In this document: positions 34,650 to 43,834 of the stretch, piece after piece
Layout: each line of letters opens with the position of its first letter
Numbering within the stretch: the first letter of the stretch is position 1
DNA from: UBA1479 sp964012715
Lineage (GTDB): Bacteria > Pseudomonadota > Alphaproteobacteria > Rhodospirillales > Casp-alpha2
DNA: 64,000 bases
Direction of reading: 5' to 3'
Assembly: GCA_964012715.1 (NCBI GenBank)
Contig: CAXGUG010000006.1
Span: forward strand, 1-64,000
The notes under the pieces: model-generated
What the model was told of the DNA's origin: nothing
Seen by the model: the letters and a program-made list of their open reading frames with translations, nothing else
Databases searched by the model: none
Position numbers and translations under genes: made by a program

Positions 34650-35255
34650 ATGATCGGCCTCATCAATCTGGGGATCAACAACCTGTACTCTGTGGAGCGC
34701 GTGCTCCGCAGCGTCGGCGTTGCCTATGAGACCAAGCTGCGGGACGACCTGAGCGCCTATGACAAGCTGGTGTTGCCGGGGGTCGGTGCTTTTACCGCCG
34801 CCATGGACAATATCCGGGAGCAACGGCTCGATACGCGTATCAAGGATTTCGTCGACCAAGGCGGCAGCCTGTTCGGTATCTGTCTTGGAATGCAGCTGTT
34901 GTTTTCGACAAGCATCGAAGGCGGCCAGGACGTATCTGGGCTGGGCTTGATCCCGGGTCGGGTGACCCGGCTGGCGGAAACCGATGCCTGCCGACTTCCT
35001 CATATCGGCTGGAACGAAGTGATCCAAACAACGCCGTCCAAGATCTTCAATGACGTCCCGTCCGGTGGGCATTTTTATTTTCAACATTCCTTTGCCGTGC
35101 GCCCAGAAGATCCGAACGTCATCATTGCCGAAAGCGTCCATAGCGAACGCTTCCCCTGCGCCGTGCAGTCGGGAACCGTTTTCGGGGTGCAGTTCCATCC
35201 TGAGAAAAGCTACCAGAACGGCTTCAACCTGATGCAGGCCTTCCTGCGGTCGTAA
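34650..35255 (+). CDS. hisH: HisH-like glutaminase for sugar amidination (copy 1)
   Basis: A class I glutamine amidotransferase with PGVGAF, GICLGMQ containing catalytic Cys78 and FHPEKS giving His and Glu. At 201 residues it is normal HisH size. It should release ammonia from glutamine for the HisF-like partner and the PP-loop amidotransferase upstream, not for imidazole synthesis, because no other his gene is near and the HisF partner lacks a key Asp. It sits four bases before HisF. Confidence 0.9.
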   Translation: MIGLINLGINNLYSVERVLRSVGVAYETKLRDDLSAYDKLVLPGVGAFTAAMDNIREQRLDTRIKDFVDQGGSLFGICLGMQLLFSTSIEGGQDVSGLGLIPGRVTRLAETDACRLPHIGWNEVIQTTPSKIFNDVPSGGHFYFQHSFAVRPEDPNVIIAESVHSERFPCAVQSGTVFGVQFHPEKSYQNGFNLMQAFLRS

Positions 35256-35259
35256 CCGA

Positions 35260-36003
35260 ATGCTCACCAAACGCATCATTCCGATCGTCCAAGTCCGGAA
35301 TTACCAGATCGTCAAAAGCCGCCGGTTCGGCGACTATCGGGTTTTCGGCAACTTCGAACAGACCGTCGCCGTCTATAACGGACGGCGCGTCGATGAGCTT
35401 GTCATCGTCGATATCGATGCGTCAAAAACAGAGGCAAAGCCGGACACGCGCATTCTGAAATTCCTATCGCGCGATCTGGATATTCCGCTGACCTATGGCG
35501 GCGGCGTCACCGATCTGACCGATATCGAAAACTGCCTCGCCAATGGATGCGACCGCATTGCACTCAACAACATCACATTGAGCAGCCTGGATATGGTCGC
35601 CAAGGCCGTCGCGGTCTTCGGCTCTCAATGCATCGTCGGTTCGGTCGACTACAGCTATGTCGATGGCGTCCCCATGGTGTTCAGCCATGTCGAGAACGAA
35701 CCGATTGCGAAAAGCCTGGAAACCCATCTTGAAGATCTGCAGAACGTCGGCATTGGCGAGCTGCTGCTGACCAGCGTCGATCACGACGGGATGATGAACG
35801 GGTACGATAGCCGATTGAAAGATTTCGTGGGCTCCGTCACGTCGCCGATCCTGATCAACGGCGGCTGCGGCACACCGGAGCATATTGCCGAGGTGGCGCC
35901 CGACTATGCCGGATGCTGCATGAGCAGTTTGTTCCAGTACTCGCAGTATGGCTATCGGGATATCAAGGATTTCCTCCGGGATAAGGGCATCCCAGTCCGG
36001 TGA
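35260..36003 (+). CDS. hisF: HisF-like protein for sugar amidination (copy 1)
   Basis: This 247-residue TIM barrel keeps the HisF layout (RIIPIVQVRNYQIVK, LTYGGGV, SVDYSYVDG, LLTSVDHDG). The catalytic Asp of position 11 in HisF (usually CLDVK) is Gln11, while the Asp of the second phosphate-side motif (SVDYS) is kept. So imidazole-glycerol-phosphate cyclase activity is unlikely; the barrel probably serves as ammonia conduit for the amidotransferase. Translation appears to be coupled to the next gene (GTGA at 36000-36003). Confidence 0.88.
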   Translation: MLTKRIIPIVQVRNYQIVKSRRFGDYRVFGNFEQTVAVYNGRRVDELVIVDIDASKTEAKPDTRILKFLSRDLDIPLTYGGGVTDLTDIENCLANGCDRIALNNITLSSLDMVAKAVAVFGSQCIVGSVDYSYVDGVPMVFSHVENEPIAKSLETHLEDLQNVGIGELLLTSVDHDGMMNGYDSRLKDFVGSVTSPILINGGCGTPEHIAEVAPDYAGCCMSSLFQYSQYGYRDIKDFLRDKGIPVR

Positions 36004-37934
36004 ACCGGATCGTATTTATCGAAAGGTTGGACCGCATAACCCTGCTGGTTGCCTTCGTGCACCGGCTGCTCGGTCGCTCTGTGTACTATAAGGAGCTAAC
36101 CCCAACCTTTAGAAAGCACGATTTCGTTGACCGGCTACGGCGATACGGGCTTTGCCCGCATAATTATCTCGGTCGACCTGGGTCATTGTATACGGACTAC
36201 CTGGACGCCCATGTCGCGGCCTCTAATAGCTGTCTGCAGAATACGCTGAAGCGCCATCCTCTGTATGAACGCACCCGCGCCATGTGGCCCGAGACGTCAC
36301 CTGATGTTATCGATCACGCGATGATGGCGTCGTTGTTCAACGACAACCATCTTGCCTACGGCTGTTCCAGCGTCCCCTTACTGCTTTCGCTGCCGGGTTC
36401 GAACGACGGTTCCACGCGCATCGTGGTCTACCCCTATACGGCCGCCGGATGTCTTTTGCTCGAAAGCCATTTCAGTGCGCGCGCCGAGGTTCGTGTTTCA
36501 TCCTGCCATGTCTATGTCCAAGGGGCCTGGGCGATCACCAAACGGCTGTTCCAACGGCTCGCCGCCAAGCTGCGCCTGGGGCGCAAGCCAACAACTGATC
36601 AAGCATCATCGGATCAGAAGCAACGGCGCCGACCGGTCGAGGCGACCCCCCCTTTCGCCGGCAAGGAGGTTTTATTTTTCCCCCACGTCAGCCTTCGGTA
36701 TTCCTCTTTCTTCAAGAAAACCTACCTATTTCAATATGAAGGTCCTGGATACGGTCGAGGTGACACTTGCGTAGTTTGGACCCAGGCCGGACGCGACCGC
36801 CTGTCCGAACGGTACATGGAACGATACGGCATAGCCTATATCGCGATCCCCGAGCGAACGTCCATCAGCCAGGCTTTGCACTTGATACGCGAAACCGTTC
36901 GCACCGGCGGCCTCCGCACCCTGGGGAACCTATTCGCGACCGTGGCCTTGGTTCGCTTTATCGTCCGCGTTTCCGTCGCGAAGCAATTCTTCGCTCAGTT
37001 CCAAGACGCTAAGGTCGCGCATGTTCATTATGACGCCCTGTTCCCGCCTCATCTGACCCTGGCCATGGAACTGAACGGCATTCATGTGGCGGCCCTTCAA
37101 GATCGCGTTTTTCAATACCGGTACTACCCGCACCTGTTCTATCGAACCTATTTCGTGGAAAATGAAACGACGGCGGCCAAAATGTGCCGTGATGCAGGTT
37201 ATCTGGCGCAGAAGTTCATTCCCATCGGCGTTCCCCGAATCGATCATGTCCGTTGCGATCGCCAACATGTGCGGGATCGAATCATGCGGTTGGCGGATGG
37301 CCGCCGGGTTGTCGTTTGTTTTGGCTTGTTTCCGATATCAGACGATGACGTCGGCATTTACGGCGAAGACGGAACGTCGGCCGAGAGCAACAAGGAATTC
37401 CTGGAAACCGTTCTTGATCTTGCAGGACGCGACCCCGGGTTCTTTTACTATCTGCGCCTCAAGGATACCGATTTCATCGCCCAAGGCTTCGAGCCGGCCC
37501 TGGTGGCCCGGTTGCGCGCGACCGACAATGTGTTTCTTGACTTGAATCTCAGGGCCACAGGCTCTTATGAACTGCTTGCCCTTGCAGACATCGTATTCGG
37601 TAAGTTGAGCATGATCATCGAAGAAGCCCGCGCCGCAGGCAAACCCGCATTCTATTATGATCCGGAAGGGTATGTCCGGGGCGTGGACTTCGTCGAAGAC
37701 CCGGATGCGGTGATCGCCGCTGACCGAAATAAGTTGTTCGAGATGATACAAAATCCGCAATCATATGCGGCGGCCAAGCAGCCGCAGGTGCGTGCCGGCA
37801 ATGACGGATACGAAGCAGTCCGACAAACCATCATGAATTTCAAACCGGACGGCCGCGGCTTTTCCGCTGCGACGCCGACCCTATCTTCATCACATTCCGC
37901 GAAAACCGAAGGCGATACGATATGGACGAACTGA
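36000..37934 (+). CDS. Large GT-B-like surface-carbohydrate protein (unassigned)
   Basis: A 644-residue protein I cannot assign to a named family. The N-terminal third is weakly conserved with a basic linker (about 195-215). From about residue 225 there are alternating strand and helix blocks, including ALQDRVFQYRYYPHLFY and a late segment LADIVFGKLSMIIEEARAAGKPAF, whose S-x-x-x-E-A-x-x-x-G pattern is the nucleotide-side motif of GT-B enzymes such as KpsS/CDP-glycerol types. It may transfer the CMP-activated nonulosonic acid. The start is GTG overlapping the HisF stop; the C-terminal end overlaps the PseB start by 13 bases. Confidence 0.5.
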   Translation: MNRIVFIERLDRITLLVAFVHRLLGRSVYYKELTPTFRKHDFVDRLRRYGLCPHNYLGRPGSLYTDYLDAHVAASNSCLQNTLKRHPLYERTRAMWPETSPDVIDHAMMASLFNDNHLAYGCSSVPLLLSLPGSNDGSTRIVVYPYTAAGCLLLESHFSARAEVRVSSCHVYVQGAWAITKRLFQRLAAKLRLGRKPTTDQASSDQKQRRRPVEATPPFAGKEVLFFPHVSLRYSSFFKKTYLFQYEGPGYGRGDTCVVWTQAGRDRLSERYMERYGIAYIAIPERTSISQALHLIRETVRTGGLRTLGNLFATVALVRFIVRVSVAKQFFAQFQDAKVAHVHYDALFPPHLTLAMELNGIHVAALQDRVFQYRYYPHLFYRTYFVENETTAAKMCRDAGYLAQKFIPIGVPRIDHVRCDRQHVRDRIMRLADGRRVVVCFGLFPISDDDVGIYGEDGTSAESNKEFLETVLDLAGRDPGFFYYLRLKDTDFIAQGFEPALVARLRATDNVFLDLNLRATGSYELLALADIVFGKLSMIIEEARAAGKPAFYYDPEGYVRGVDFVEDPDAVIAADRNKLFEMIQNPQSYAAAKQPQVRAGNDGYEAVRQTIMNFKPDGRGFSAATPTLSSSHSAKTEGDTIWTN

Positions 37935-38908
37935 ATGGCCGATCAATTCTGGTGACCGGCGGCACGGGCTCGTTTGGACGGGCTTTTGTTCAAGAAGCCT
38001 TGAAGCACAAAGAGCTCAACCGCTTGGTCGTCTATTCCCGCGACGAATTGAAGCAGTTCGAAATGGCGCAGGAGATCAAAACACCGCGTCTCCGCTATTT
38101 CATTGGCGACATCCGCGACGAAGACCGCTTGAAGCGGGCCTTGGTCGGCGTCGACACGATCGTGCATGCGGCTGCGATGAAGCAAGTGGTCGCCGCCGAA
38201 TACAATCCGATCGAATGCATCAAGACCAACGTCCTGGGTGCCGAGAACATCATCAACGCCGCGATCGATTGCGGCGTGAAGAACGTGATCGCCCTATCGA
38301 CGGACAAAGCGGTCAACCCCATCAATCTTTACGGCGCGACCAAGCTTTGCTCCGACAAGCTGTTTATCGCCGCCAACCATCTTGGCAGCAAGGGACCGAC
38401 GCGGTTCTCTGTGGTCCGCTACGGCAACGTCATGGGATCGCGGGGAAGCGTCATCCCGTTCTTCATGAAGATGCGCGATACAGGAAAACTTCCCATCACC
38501 GACCCGCGCATGACCCGCTTCTGGATTACCTTGGAACAGGGCGTGCGGTTCGTCATTCGCTCGCTGGCGATGATGAAAGGCGGCGAAGTCTTCGTGCCGA
38601 AAATTCCGTCGACCAAGGTTACCGACTTGGCCGATGCCATTGCACCTGAGTGCGAACAAGAAGTCGTCGGCATCCGCCCGGGCGAAAAAATTCACGAGGT
38701 CCTCGTCCCCAAAGACGAAGCCCGCCACACTTGGGAGTTCGAAGATTTCTACGTCATCCGACCCAGCCATCATATGTGGGCCGAGGACGACAAGGTTCTG
38801 TACGAGGGAAGCGCCGGGACGCCGGTCGATCCCACCTTCGAGTACTCGAGCGACGGCAACGATACCGTGTTGGACATCGACGCCATCCGGTCGATGGTCT
38901 CCGTATGA
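37922..38908 (+). CDS. pseB: UDP-N-acetylglucosamine 4,6-dehydratase (5-inverting)
   Basis: This 328-residue SDR starts with ILVTGGTGSFGRAF at 9-22 and has YSRDELKQFEMAQ, IVHAAAMKQVVAAEYNPIE, LSTDKAVNPINLYGATKL and RYGNVMGSRGSVIPFF, the hallmark blocks of PseB/FlaA1. It converts UDP-GlcNAc to UDP-2-acetamido-2,6-dideoxy-L-arabino-hexos-4-ulose. It is the first pathway step and immediately precedes PseC (ATGA overlap). Identity is confident because the blocks differ from retaining dehydratases such as WbpM. Confidence 0.95.
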   Translation: MDELNGRSILVTGGTGSFGRAFVQEALKHKELNRLVVYSRDELKQFEMAQEIKTPRLRYFIGDIRDEDRLKRALVGVDTIVHAAAMKQVVAAEYNPIECIKTNVLGAENIINAAIDCGVKNVIALSTDKAVNPINLYGATKLCSDKLFIAANHLGSKGPTRFSVVRYGNVMGSRGSVIPFFMKMRDTGKLPITDPRMTRFWITLEQGVRFVIRSLAMMKGGEVFVPKIPSTKVTDLADAIAPECEQEVVGIRPGEKIHEVLVPKDEARHTWEFEDFYVIRPSHHMWAEDDKVLYEGSAGTPVDPTFEYSSDGNDTVLDIDAIRSMVSV

Positions 38909-40089
38909 CGCAGCGCTTCCTCCAGTACGGATCGCAACAGATCGACGAAGCCGACTTCGCTGCGGTGCGCGAGGTATTGGAGGGAGATTTCCTAACGCAG
39001 GGCCCCGCCGTCGAACGATTTGAAGCCACGTTGACGGAAAGAACAGGAGCCCGGTTCGCCGTCGCCGTCAGCAGCGGCACTGCGGGCCTGCATATCGCCT
39101 GTCTGGCCGCCGGCTTGAAACCTGGCGACAAGGGCCTGACCTCCGCCTTGACCTTCGTCGCCTCGGCCAACGGCATTCGTTATACCGGGGCCGATGCGGC
39201 CTTGGTCGATATCGACCCGAAGACCCTGGGGTTCTCCGGCACCGGGTTGACATCCGCGTTGGCGACCCATTCCGATGCATCGGTAATCATGCCCGTGCAC
39301 TTCGGCGGATTGGCTGGAGACGTCGCCTTGATCAGAAAAGCTGCGGGCGAGCGTTGCATCATCGAAGACGCCTGCCACGCCCTTGGCGGAACGTATGAAG
39401 ACGGCAGCCCTGTCGGCTGCGGCAAGTTCGCGGACATGTCGGTGTTTTCGTTCCATCCGGTCAAGCCGATCACGACGGCGGAGGGCGGCGCCGTCGTGAC
39501 CAACGACCCCGAATTGGCCGATCGCCTGCGGCGGCTTCGCAGCCACGGGATCGAACGGGACCGATCCAGATTCGTCGCCGCCCCCACCGGTGACGATGCC
39601 GATGCGCCCTGGTGGTACGAACAACACGAGTTGGGTTTCAACTATCGGCTCAGCGACCTGCACGCCGCGTTGGGCGCATCTCAGATGAAACGCCTGGATG
39701 CCTTCATCGCCCGCCGACGAGAGATCGCAAGCTATTACGATCAAGCCTTCGCCAACCTGAACGCCATAATCCCCGCCCAGGCCGACCCGGCGCAACGCTG
39801 CCGCTCCGCCCACCATATTTATGTGATTCAAGCCGACTGGCGGGCTATCGGGCACACCCGAAAATCGTTCATGGCGGCTCTGGCCGAACGGAGCATCGGC
39901 AGCCAGGTTCACTACATTCCTGTCTATGAGCAACCAGTCCACCACGACTTGCGTGGGCGAGGCGAGCAGGATTTTCCGGAAACCGCCCAGTATTATAAAA
40001 GCTGTCTGACTCTTCCGTTCCATCAAGGTTTGACCGATGAAGAGGTTGAGCGCGTCGTCGTCGCCGTTAAGGAATGCGCAGGTCAGTGA
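38905..40089 (+). CDS. pseC: PLP-dependent aminotransferase, UDP-4-amino-4,6-dideoxy-L-AltNAc synthase
   Basis: A 394-residue DegT/DnrJ/EryC1-family enzyme. The internal aldimine lysine is Lys187 in SFHPVKPITTAEGG; VSSGTAGLHIACLA, EDACHALGGTYEDG and NYRLSDLHAALGASQM are the usual PLP blocks, and VHYIPVYEQPVHH is the PseC-type region. It aminates the 4-keto product of PseB. The start overlaps the PseB stop by four bases, which fits the pathway order. Confidence 0.93.
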   Translation: MTQRFLQYGSQQIDEADFAAVREVLEGDFLTQGPAVERFEATLTERTGARFAVAVSSGTAGLHIACLAAGLKPGDKGLTSALTFVASANGIRYTGADAALVDIDPKTLGFSGTGLTSALATHSDASVIMPVHFGGLAGDVALIRKAAGERCIIEDACHALGGTYEDGSPVGCGKFADMSVFSFHPVKPITTAEGGAVVTNDPELADRLRRLRSHGIERDRSRFVAAPTGDDADAPWWYEQHELGFNYRLSDLHAALGASQMKRLDAFIARRREIASYYDQAFANLNAIIPAQADPAQRCRSAHHIYVIQADWRAIGHTRKSFMAALAERSIGSQVHYIPVYEQPVHHDLRGRGEQDFPETAQYYKSCLTLPFHQGLTDEEVERVVVAVKECAGQ

Positions 40090-40892
40090 CCATTGCCGTC
40101 ATCGTTCAAGCGCGCATGGCATCCACCCGGTTGCCGGGAAAGATCCTGTTGGACGCCGGGGGACGAACGTTCCTCTCCTGGGTTTTGCAGCGGTGCCTTC
40201 TGATCCCCGGCGTTGATGTCGTGTGTTGCGCGACATCCTCCGAACCGGATTGCGACCCGATTGCCGCCGAGGCGGAACGACAGGGTGCTCATGTATTTCG
40301 CGGTTCGGAAACGGATGTTCTCAACCGATATCGCGGCGCCGCAGACGCGGTCGGCGCCGACACGGTCATGCGCGTGACCAGCGATTGTCCGTTGATCGAT
40401 CCGCAAACCTGCGGAGCGGTTATTGATTTATTACGCAGCAGCGGCGCGGACTATGCCTGTAACAACATGCCCTCATCCTGGCCCCACGGCTTGGACTGCG
40501 AAGCATTTTCCGCCGACGTCTTGCGCGTTGCGGACGATACCGCAACGGCGCACGACGCCCGAGAACACGTCACGCCGTTCCTTCGAACCGGCGCCGCGTT
40601 TCGTCAGGCATCACTGCCCGGTCCTGGCGGCGCCTGGGAACAACTACGATGGACCTTGGACACGCCGGACGATCACAGGTTCCTGTCATCTTTCCTTCCG
40701 CTGCTGCCCGGGTTGTCGGCTGATTTTCCGACCGTCGGCGCCTGTCTGGCAGCGCATCCAGACCTGCTTCACTTTTGTTACCGGATTGGGCACGAAAACC
40801 GAAACGAAGCGCATGCCCCCATCCAGGGCACGATGCCGACTTTCGCCACCCAGTTGCCGAACATTGCACCCATGCTTGAAACAGGACGCTGA
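40074..40892 (+). CDS. pseF: SpsF-like cytidylyltransferase, candidate PseF
   Basis: The N terminus IVQARMASTRLPGKILLD is the SpsF/acylneuraminate cytidylyltransferase type, and RVTSDCPLIDP plus WTLDTPDDHRFL support it. In Pse loci a protein of this kind makes CMP-pseudaminic acid from CTP. A second cytidylyltransferase (NeuA-like) lies at 43831, so which one serves Pse is undecided; position favours this one. Either ATG 40074 or GTG 40086 (GTGA overlap with the PseC stop) could start; the ORF with the longer N terminus is given. Confidence 0.75.
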   Translation: MRRSVTIAVIVQARMASTRLPGKILLDAGGRTFLSWVLQRCLLIPGVDVVCCATSSEPDCDPIAAEAERQGAHVFRGSETDVLNRYRGAADAVGADTVMRVTSDCPLIDPQTCGAVIDLLRSSGADYACNNMPSSWPHGLDCEAFSADVLRVADDTATAHDAREHVTPFLRTGAAFRQASLPGPGGAWEQLRWTLDTPDDHRFLSSFLPLLPGLSADFPTVGACLAAHPDLLHFCYRIGHENRNEAHAPIQGTMPTFATQLPNIAPMLETGR

Positions 40893-40916
40893 CGAGAGCA
40901 GATCGCGGAAACGATC

Positions 40917-41927
40917 GTGGATCAGAAGCCCCAAACAGTCGCCTTCATATTGGAAGCCGGCCCCGGCATAGGTCTGGGCCATGTCGATCGTAGCGGGGTC
41001 CTCGCAAGAGAACTTCAACGACGCGGGCATTCAGTTTTGGCTGCCGTCCAAGGGCCCCGCGACGTCCTCCCCGACCGGGGCTGGCAAGCGCTATCGCACG
41101 CACGCCAACTACAAGCCGAAACAGGCGAGCCGACGGAAGCCAAGGTCCTGGATCTCGCCAGCGAGACAAACCCGCAATGGATCTGCATCGACGGATACGG
41201 CTTCGCCAACGACAAATTCATTCGGGCGCTGAAAGCCCGCGGCTACCGGGTTCTCGTCTTCGATGATTTGGATCCAAACCGCCTGAAGGGGCTCGCAGAT
41301 ATCGTGGTCAATCAGAACGGCTCCGGCGGGAACGAACAAAGCGGACTGTTGAACGACACACGATATGCCCTGGTTTCCGCAAATCTGCTTGCCGGACGCA
41401 ACCGACCGGCTACTTCATGGCAGGGTCGAATTCTCGTTTCGCTCGGCGGCGCCGATCCCAAGAATCTGACGCGTCCCATTCTACGCCTGCTCGACCAGAC
41501 ATTGATACCGGCCTGCGACATCGACGTCATCATCGGACCTTACTTTGAAGACAAGGGGCCATTCGAATCCCCGCGTCATCGGCTTCACATCCATGACGCG
41601 CCCGAGACATTGACCCCATTCATGCTTTCCGCCGACTTGATCGTTACTGCGGCAGGCAGTTCCTGTTGGCAAGCCTGCGCGGCGGCCATACCGATGGTCG
41701 CCATCGAAACGGCGGACAATCAGCGGGTCGTCACCAGAACATTGGCCGACGCCAAAGCCGCTGTCGTTCTTCGGGGAGACGACCTCGCGCATGCGCAAAC
41801 GGTTTTCAAAGACTCAATAACAAGGCTTGTATCCGACGATACGGCGCGTCATACGCTGTCTCAGGCAGCAGCCGCGCTGGTCGACGGCCAAGGCGCGCAT
41901 CGCATCGCCGATGCCATGGGCCTTTAG
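40917..41927 (+). CDS. pseG: UDP-2,4-diacetamido-2,4,6-trideoxy-L-altropyranose hydrolase
   Basis: A 336-residue GT-B-like hydrolase with AGPGIGLGHVDRSGVLA (His22 in GxGHvxR is the expected base), VLVFDDLDPNRL, ILVSLGGADPKNLTRPILRL and TAAGSSCWQACAAAIPMVAIETADNQ. It removes UDP from the PseH product with inversion. The GTG start at 40917 has GCGGAAAC upstream. It closes the Pse set after the SpsF-like gene, 24 bases away. Confidence 0.9.
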   Translation: MDQKPQTVAFILEAGPGIGLGHVDRSGVLARELQRRGHSVLAAVQGPRDVLPDRGWQALSHARQLQAETGEPTEAKVLDLASETNPQWICIDGYGFANDKFIRALKARGYRVLVFDDLDPNRLKGLADIVVNQNGSGGNEQSGLLNDTRYALVSANLLAGRNRPATSWQGRILVSLGGADPKNLTRPILRLLDQTLIPACDIDVIIGPYFEDKGPFESPRHRLHIHDAPETLTPFMLSADLIVTAAGSSCWQACAAAIPMVAIETADNQRVVTRTLADAKAAVVLRGDDLAHAQTVFKDSITRLVSDDTARHTLSQAAAALVDGQGAHRIADAMGL

Positions 41928-41957
41928 CGCGCAAGCCGACCGGGAAACGGAAGCACC

Positions 41958-42944
41958 GTGAAAACATTCATCTCGACCATTCCTTTTGGCGCGATCGACC
42001 CATACCCGATCAATGCCTTGAAAGACGCCGGACTGGATTTTCGAATCAACTCCTTCGGGCGCCGCCTACATCCGGACGAGGTTGCCTCGGCAATCGGTGA
42101 TAGCGAGATCGTCATCGCCGGAACCGAGCCGATCACGGCGGACGTCATGGCCCAGTGCCCGAACCTAAAAGCGATCTGCCGTGTCGGGATCGGACTGGAC
42201 AGCGTCGACCTGACTGCGGCGCGGCGCCAGGGAATTGCCGTTTCTTACACACCCGACGGCCCGTCGCCGGCGGTTGCCGAGCTCGCCGTCGGCCTGATTT
42301 TGGACCTGTTGCGCGGCGCCACCAGGACAGACCGAGACATGCGCCAAGGTATCTGGAGCCGGTTCGCCGGGAAGCGCATCGCCTGTTCGACCATCGGCAT
42401 TTTAGGTGTCGGACGGATCGGCAGCCGGGTCATCCGGCATTTGAGCGCCGGTTTTCCAGGCGTCAGAATTCTGGCCAATGACGTTCAACCCGATCCGGCT
42501 TTGGATGGGTTGGTTGAATGGACCGACAAACCCACGCTGTTCCGGGAAAGCGACGTCATCAGCTTGCACCTGCCCTTGACGCCGACCACCCGAAACTTGA
42601 TTTCGGCGGAAACCTTCGAGGCCGTCAAAGAGAGCGCGGTGCTGATCAATACGGCTCGTGGCGGGATCGTAAACGAAGACGATCTGGCCGATGCGTTGAC
42701 CGCCGGAAAGCTTCGCGCCGCGGCGGTCGATGTTTTTGAACATGAGCCTTATAACGGGCCCCTGACAAAAGTTGAGAACGTCGTCCTGACCTGTCATATG
42801 GGCTCCATGACCGAAGATTGTCGCGCCCGGATGGAGATCGAAGCAACGGATGAAGCGATCAGGTTTGCGCGCGGCGAAGCCTTTCGCTCGCCGGTGCCCG
42901 AAGAAGAATACCGGCTTGCGCTGATGTCGATGGAGGCAAAATGA
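41958..42944 (+). CDS. D-2-hydroxyacid dehydrogenase family protein
   Basis: This 328-residue protein has the phosphoglycerate-dehydrogenase-type layout: CRVGIGLDSVDLTAARR, the NAD motif TIGILGVGRIGSRV (about 146-158), INTARGGIVNEDDLADAL and a catalytic His region LTCHMGSMTEDC. It would oxidise or reduce a 2-hydroxy/2-oxo acid. Serine biosynthesis is unlikely here, as the ACT domain is missing and the gene heads a glycan module. GTG start. The stop overlaps the next SDR by four bases. Confidence 0.85.
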   Translation: MKTFISTIPFGAIDPYPINALKDAGLDFRINSFGRRLHPDEVASAIGDSEIVIAGTEPITADVMAQCPNLKAICRVGIGLDSVDLTAARRQGIAVSYTPDGPSPAVAELAVGLILDLLRGATRTDRDMRQGIWSRFAGKRIACSTIGILGVGRIGSRVIRHLSAGFPGVRILANDVQPDPALDGLVEWTDKPTLFRESDVISLHLPLTPTTRNLISAETFEAVKESAVLINTARGGIVNEDDLADALTAGKLRAAAVDVFEHEPYNGPLTKVENVVLTCHMGSMTEDCRARMEIEATDEAIRFARGEAFRSPVPEEEYRLALMSMEAK

Positions 42945-43834
42945 AAGTTCTGGTAACCGGCGGATCGGGGTTTCTCGGCAGCCATGTCGCCGACGCGTTA
43001 ACCGACGCGGGCCATGACGTGTCGATCTTCGATCTGTCGCCCTCTCCCTATATCCGGGCGGACCAAAAAATGGTCATCGGAGATATCACCGACGAGGCGG
43101 CGGTGTCTCAGGCGATCAGCGGATGCGACGTCGTCTATCACATGGCGGCATTGGCCGACATCAACGAAGCCATGGATAAGCCGTCCGACACGGTCCGCGT
43201 CAACATCCTGGGCACCCTGAACGTTCTGGAGGCGGCCCGCGCGGCTGAATTGACCCGCGTCGTTCTGGCCAGTTCGATTTATGTCTACAGCAGCCAGGGC
43301 TCGTTCTATCGAACCTCGAAGCAAGCCAGCGAACTGTTGCTTCAGGACTACAACGAACGGTTCGGCCTGCCTTATACGATCCTGCGCTTCGGCTCCCTTT
43401 ACGGCCCGCGCGCGAACGACACCAATACGGTGCACAGGCTGATCTCCGAGGCGCTCACCAAGGGTCACATGGAGTATCGCGGCACGGGGGAAGAAGTTCG
43501 TGAATACATCCATGTCCTCGATGCCGCGGCCGGGTCAGCCGATATTCTGGCGCCGGAGTTCGAGGGAGAGATCATTCACCTGACCGGCCAAGAGAGAATC
43601 CGGACAGGCGAGATGCTCGAGATGATCCGTGAAATTTCCGGCGGGAAGGTGAACTTCGATACAGGCAACGGATCGGTGGCAGGGCATTACGTCCAAACCC
43701 CCTACAGCTTCGTCCCGCGGCTTGGGAAGAAGCTGTCCCGGGGAACCTATATCGATCTCGGCCTTGGTCTGCTCGAATGCATGAATACCATCAGCCAGGA
43801 ACTGAACGGCGAATTTGGAGCAACGGAAGAATGA
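42941..43834 (+). CDS. NAD-dependent epimerase/dehydratase (extended SDR)
   Basis: A 297-residue SDR with TGGSGFLGSH at 6-15, SSIYVYSSQG near 111-120 and Tyr123-RTS-Lys127. The FGSLYGPRANDTNTVHR and EEVREYIHVLDAA blocks indicate a nucleotide-sugar or ketose-type substrate. It overlaps both neighbours by four bases, so it is part of a strictly coupled trio with the hydroxyacid dehydrogenase and the cytidylyltransferase. The product is not known. Confidence 0.82.
   Translation: MKVLVTGGSGFLGSHVADALTDAGHDVSIFDLSPSPYIRADQKMVIGDITDEAAVSQAISGCDVVYHMAALADINEAMDKPSDTVRVNILGTLNVLEAARAAELTRVVLASSIYVYSSQGSFYRTSKQASELLLQDYNERFGLPYTILRFGSLYGPRANDTNTVHRLISEALTKGHMEYRGTGEEVREYIHVLDAAAGSADILAPEFEGEIIHLTGQERIRTGEMLEMIREISGGKVNFDTGNGSVAGHYVQTPYSFVPRLGKKLSRGTYIDLGLGLLECMNTISQELNGEFGATEE

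Noticed and set aside
34650..36003. Part of a histidine biosynthesis operon (HisH, HisF)
   Set aside because: No other his gene is near, HisF lacks Asp11 and the pair follows a sugar amidotransferase.
41958..42944. SerA of serine biosynthesis
   Set aside because: No ACT domain, and it is coupled to sugar-nucleotide genes.
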